DNA of 64,000 nucleotides from Micropterix aruncella (taxonomy: Eukaryota > Arthropoda > Insecta > Lepidoptera > Micropterigidae). How positions within the stretch are numbered: position 1 is the first letter of the stretch; each line of letters starts with the position of its first letter. This document shows positions 60,444 through 64,000 of this stretch, piece after piece. The notes beneath the pieces are model-generated. The model searched no databases. It worked only from the letters and a program-made list of their open reading frames with translations, and was not told where the DNA came from. Position numbers and translations under genes: made by a program. Location of the stretch: assembly GCA_944548615.1 (NCBI GenBank), contig OX155955.1:4236517-4300516 (forward strand). Reading direction: 5' to 3'.

Positions 60444-60845
60444 AATTAATATACAAGAAAAACTAGTAGTCTAATACGTTGCAATTCCTTATTACTTTCT
60501 TATTTCGTATTCTATATACTGAATGTAACAAAACTAGACTTCATAAAGCGGCATTAAGGGGTGTTCGGCAGATCATAAAAGCCCACAACGAAAAGGCGAA
60601 TAGAGATGACGTCACAGCAGTAGCATCTGCTGTTCAACGAAATTAACCGTTCGGCTAAATTTTTCCTTATTGTCGGCAACATAATAATATGGCAGAAGTT
60701 CTTTCTATGGAACACCGAATAAATATACGCACAGGGGTGGATTAATAAAATGTATTTGCCATGAATGGGTAGTGACAGTAGCCTAAATGTATGACCGAGA
60801 ATACGAGAAAATACGAAAAATGGAAATCACGAGCTTTGAGGTACA
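60444..60845. other. Spacer, no gene seen
   Basis: Nothing recognised. Confidence 0.4.
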
Positions 60846-61583
60846 TCTATACTAATATTATAAAGAGGTAAAGTTTGTGACGTTGTAGGAAGTAATCTCT
60901 GGATCTACTAAACCGATTTTGAAAATTCTTTTACCAATAGAAAGCCACGTTATATGTGAGTGTCATAGGCTATATATTAATCCGAAAAATGAAAACACTT
61001 TTTCGTGGTAGTCGGATTTGCAAAGTAAGTCGGAGAATAAGCGGTCGAACGAAAACGTTTCTAACTAACGCTGCCTTAACGATGAGAGATAAATGACTGT
61101 TCTAGAGAAAAGTTGTAGAGCTTGGTAATGCCTACAAAAAGTCAGCGACAGTATATTCCTAACTTTTATATTTAAATCACAAAAAATAGTATTTTAAATT
61201 AAAAAAATAATTTAAATCGTTAGGTCATGTTTATTGGTCATATTATCAACAATTATGAATTCTTATCAAAATAAGTAAATTTATCGTCTCAAGCGTTTAA
61301 AACAAAAGACTTTACCTTTTACTGCATATAATTTCCCTTTTACTGCATACATATTTAAAGAGATAATACGCTCACAAATAAGACACTCACAAGAAGACAC
61401 TCACAAATAACGGCATTATAGTCAAATTGGCATGCAAATACATACATATGCAGTAAAAATATAACCCTTCTTTTGGCAAGTCAGGAAATAAATCATAGCA
61501 CTCAGTACTAACCGAACCACACTCATAATTTCATAACAGGTAAAAAGTTTTACCGCCCAACGAAGTGGGCACGGGTCAGCTAG
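60846..61583 (+). mobile_element. Non-autonomous Helitron, 738 bp
   Basis: Same start (TCTATACTAATATTATAAAG after A), same hairpin and CTAG|T end as 57379-58129, in the same orientation, 3.47 kb away. Confidence 0.9.
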
Positions 61584-61594
61584 TTTATTAATAA

Positions 61595-61715
61595 AATACA
61601 ATAAGACTTCATTCTACTCCGGTAGGTAGGCATTTCTACACTCGGATGCGACATTGCGTCTAACATTCTCAGCAATGTAATTAATTGTGGAAAAATATCT
61701 ATCGTGATAGTTGTG
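61595..61715 (+). repeat. Family R short repeat, copy 2
   Basis: CTACTCCGGTAGGTAGGCAT, TCTACACTCGGATGCGAC and TATCGTGATAGTTGT match 30325-30450. Confidence 0.55.
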
Positions 61716-61857
61716 GCTATATAAATTAATTTAAGTAATTTATAACCGGTATGAGAATCATCAATAATTATAAAATGATAATATAATTAGCATAATAATC
61801 ATCAAAATAATCACCAAAATAAAATCACATTACAAAATAATCACCAAAATAAACGGC

Positions 61858-62840
61858 AAAGTGAGTTCTGGAAGGTACATTACGTATGGAGTTCCCCAGG
61901 GTAGTGTGTTAGGGCCAATTCTTTTTCTAGTCTACGTTAATGACCTTACTAATGTAGCATTGCATGGAGGAAAGGCACTAATATTCGCTGATGATACCGC
62001 TCTAGTTTTTCGTCAGAAAACATGTCCAGCTGTATACCAAATCGCTGAATAACCGAAAAATAACCTACTTATGCTACACAAGGAAAAACGAGTTACATCA
62101 CATTTTCCATAACTAATCATGGAAATTTTAAACATGTAGTCCTCAAAATTCATACGTGCAATACAACTGCTCCAATAAGACCAGAACATTCTTGCTCTAC
62201 GTGTACTACTATAGAGCATAAATCACAAGCGAAGTACATATCTTGACCTAACATTTGACAGTACACTAAAAGGGGTATTCATATCAGTATTCTGACAGCC
62301 ACAATACGAAAATCCATCAATCCCTTCAATACTCTCACAAAAATAGTTACTCTTAAAAACCCTCAAAACTATTTATTATGCGCTAGTTCACAGCAAAATG
62401 TCATATGGTATTCTGGGCTGGGACGATGTACTCGTACTGCTTTAGACCCAATTGTTGAAGTTCATAAAGCATTACTTAGGGTTATGGCTATTAAACCTTG
62501 TTAGTAGCTAAGAGTTGCTGGATATTATTCAAATATATACGAAAGTAGTCCTCATAAACTATATACAAAATCCCCATCCACACCAAATCACTAAACATGC
62601 AACACAAACGAGGAGCACCACTTCACAAGCACATTCGTCCCAAAACAATGACGTTTGCGCAATGACATTTTTCCTACATAGCGCCCATGATTTTTAATGA
62701 ATTTCAATTAAATTTAAAGACAACCACCAATGGAAAAAAGCAAATAAACATTTTTTTCGACTACCGTTGGAATTTGGAAGACATGAGATTGACTTACTCA
62801 TCGCCGTCATTCTTCACTAAACGTCTCCTCATATTTAACC
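61858..62840 (+). pseudogene. Non-LTR reverse transcriptase fragment (catalytic domain to C-terminus), degenerate
   Basis: Begins SSGRYITYGVPQGSVLGPIL, FLVYVNDL, LIFADDTALVF (catalytic FADD intact). After several frameshifts: LLMLHKEKT..ITF, YLDLTFDS, IYYALVHSKMSYGILGW, then EVHKALLRVMAIK and the basic C-terminal part to about 62840. The connection between these parts is in the right RT order. Upstream RT fingers and endonuclease are missing. Jockey/CR1 side by motif; inactive. Confidence 0.75.
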
Positions 62841-63479
62841 TGACAACTACATAAATCTTCTCTTTTTATTAGTTGCTTCTTGGAATATTATAAACTTTTT
62901 TTTCTGTAATATTTATTGACTAGCAACCTGACTATTTTAATTTCTACTTCTATTACTGGCTTTCTATTTTTTAAATGATTACCTCTATGCTATTTTCTCT
63001 GTTTACTGATTATCGTTAAAATTTTAATTTTATTGTATTTTATTATTATTATTATTTTATTAATATTTTTACTGGTTATATTTTTAATTCTTTATTACTT
63101 TTTTTCAACATGATTATGAAGTAGGTAATAAATATCATTAAAATAACTTTTGAAATACATACTACATTTATTTTAGAGTTATTAGATTTATTTTATTTCA
63201 TATTCACTTTTTCTCAGTTATTATACTTTAATAAGTGTGCGCACAATACAAAACTTACAAGTAATCTAATCGAGTCTACCTTGGTTGGGTTTCGGCCTCT
63301 TTGTAAATTACCATTTCGAACAATGCTTTCGGAAATAAATTTATTATTATTCTTATTCTTAATTAAACTTCCAGATTAAATGATATGATAGTAATAATGT
63401 GATAGTTATGAAAATAGATAGTCGTATACTAAAAATATTGAAATTTAAATTAATGGTCAAATCCAGAAATATAGCTTTC
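62841..63479. other. Probable retroelement 3' UTR and AT-rich spacer
   Basis: T/A-rich with (TTA)n near 63043 and 63341. No gene recognised. Confidence 0.35.
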
Positions 63480-63725
63480 GTCGATAAAAACGAAAATTCT
63501 GTGAGTCAGTCGTCGGGTCTTGTATATGGTCCGTGACGACTTCCGCTGGGCAAATGCCATTTAGCGGGGCTTCACTTGAGCGCAGCCATTGGCTGTCTAA
63601 GTGTGGCGTCGCAGGGCTACGCGCTCTGTGGCAGATATGGACGCTTTATATAGCCTTGCGACGGCATTTTCCGCCGCACACAGTCAGTTGCCCTCGATGC
63701 TCATGTAATAAAGCGTTTTTTAATT
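63480..63725 (+). promoter_or_regulatory. GC-rich block with TATA box and AATAAA: possible solo LTR
   Basis: CTTTATATAGC at about 63645 and GTAATAAAGCG at about 63706 are spaced like the TATA box and polyadenylation signal of a short LTR. The 64-codon open frame is unassigned. No partner LTR or target duplication was found. Confidence 0.3.
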
Positions 63726-63771
63726 AAATATTTGTGGTTTATGTATTTATCCTTATAGATCCCAACTAGAA

Positions 63772-64000
63772 AATGTATCCTCCACGAAATTTCTCGGATT
63801 AGAAATCGATCAAAAATTACAATGGTCTGATCACTTAAATGATCTCAGTAAAAAATTATGCAGTGCCATATTCGCCATTAGAAAGATAAGAAGTTTATGC
63901 GGTTTTGAAGCAGCTAAATCCGTTTATTTTGCATATTTCCACTCCCTAATAACGTATGGCCTACTGTTTTGGGGAATGGCACCAAACTCAAAAAGAATTT
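63772..64000 (+). pseudogene. Non-LTR reverse transcriptase fragment, cut by window end
   Basis: Continuous frame: STKFLGLEIDQKLQWSDHLN, DLSKKLCSAIFAIRKIRSLC, GFEAAKSVYFAYFHSLITYG, LLFWGMAPNSKRIF. This is the region after the catalytic box (FLGL.ID..L.W..H, then AYFHS...YGL.FWG), as in CR1/L2/Jockey elements, and resembles the 35052-38048 element. No stop within the window; the catalytic domain is absent upstream. Confidence 0.85.

Overview
The window reads as an AT-rich insect genome, most probably a moth or butterfly. I infer this from the mix of non-LTR retrotransposons, short Helitrons, tRNA- and 5S-derived SINEs, a Tigger transposon and long (AT)n tracts, and from one host gene with insect-like introns. 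There is no bacterial or viral gene organisation. Host coding capacity is very small and nearly everything recognisable is a mobile-element copy or relic.

Host gene. The only convincing cellular gene is on the minus strand: four exons (21337-21497, 20847-21054, 19284-19465, 12069-12177) of a corticotropin-releasing-factor-binding protein (CRHBP) homologue. All four have canonical splice sites and compatible phases. The first exon(s) (signal peptide) and the last exon were not found and probably lie beyond recognisable sequence or outside the window. The 7.1-kb intron between the two leftmost exons holds (AT)n tracts, two reverse-transcriptase relics and a full-length copy of an unidentified repeat (here called family Z) with a perfect 14-bp target-site duplication.

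Layout. 1-12000: nested repeats (TIR family X split by retroelement fragments, two TIR MITE families, a CR1-like retrotransposon at 5391-7440, an LTR-like block near 9073, two divergent Z copies). 12000-21500: the CRHBP exons. 21500-34500: tandem repeats, Z relics, two tRNA-like SINEs, a 287-bp almost perfect palindrome (29215-29501) and a 200-base assembly gap. 34555-39905: a CR1/L2-type retrotransposon on the minus strand with ORF1 (SGNH-like) and ORF2 (endonuclease plus RT) broken by only one frameshift and two stops. 39906-44822: very long (AT)n tracts used as landing sites, including a complete Tigger/pogo transposon with an uninterrupted transposase (41678-43264), an adjacent 465-bp MITE and the 3' end of another retroelement. 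45000-64000: more Z copies, two 5S-rRNA-derived SINEs, three Helitrons, a hAT MITE, several foldback elements and three RT fragments, the last running off the window edge.

Most notable. (1) Family Z: GC-rich, about 665 bp, non-coding, at least ten copies or fragments, no A-tail, yet flanked by 12-14 bp target duplications like a retroposon. (2) 5S-rRNA-derived SINEs, one inserted antisense in an RT gene. (3) The spacerless palindrome carrying a hammerhead-like half-core. (4) An apparently intact Tigger transposase. (5) A retroelement fragment with a PD-(D/E)XK-like nuclease module. Family names X, Y, Z, W, V, M, N, T and R are local labels for this window.
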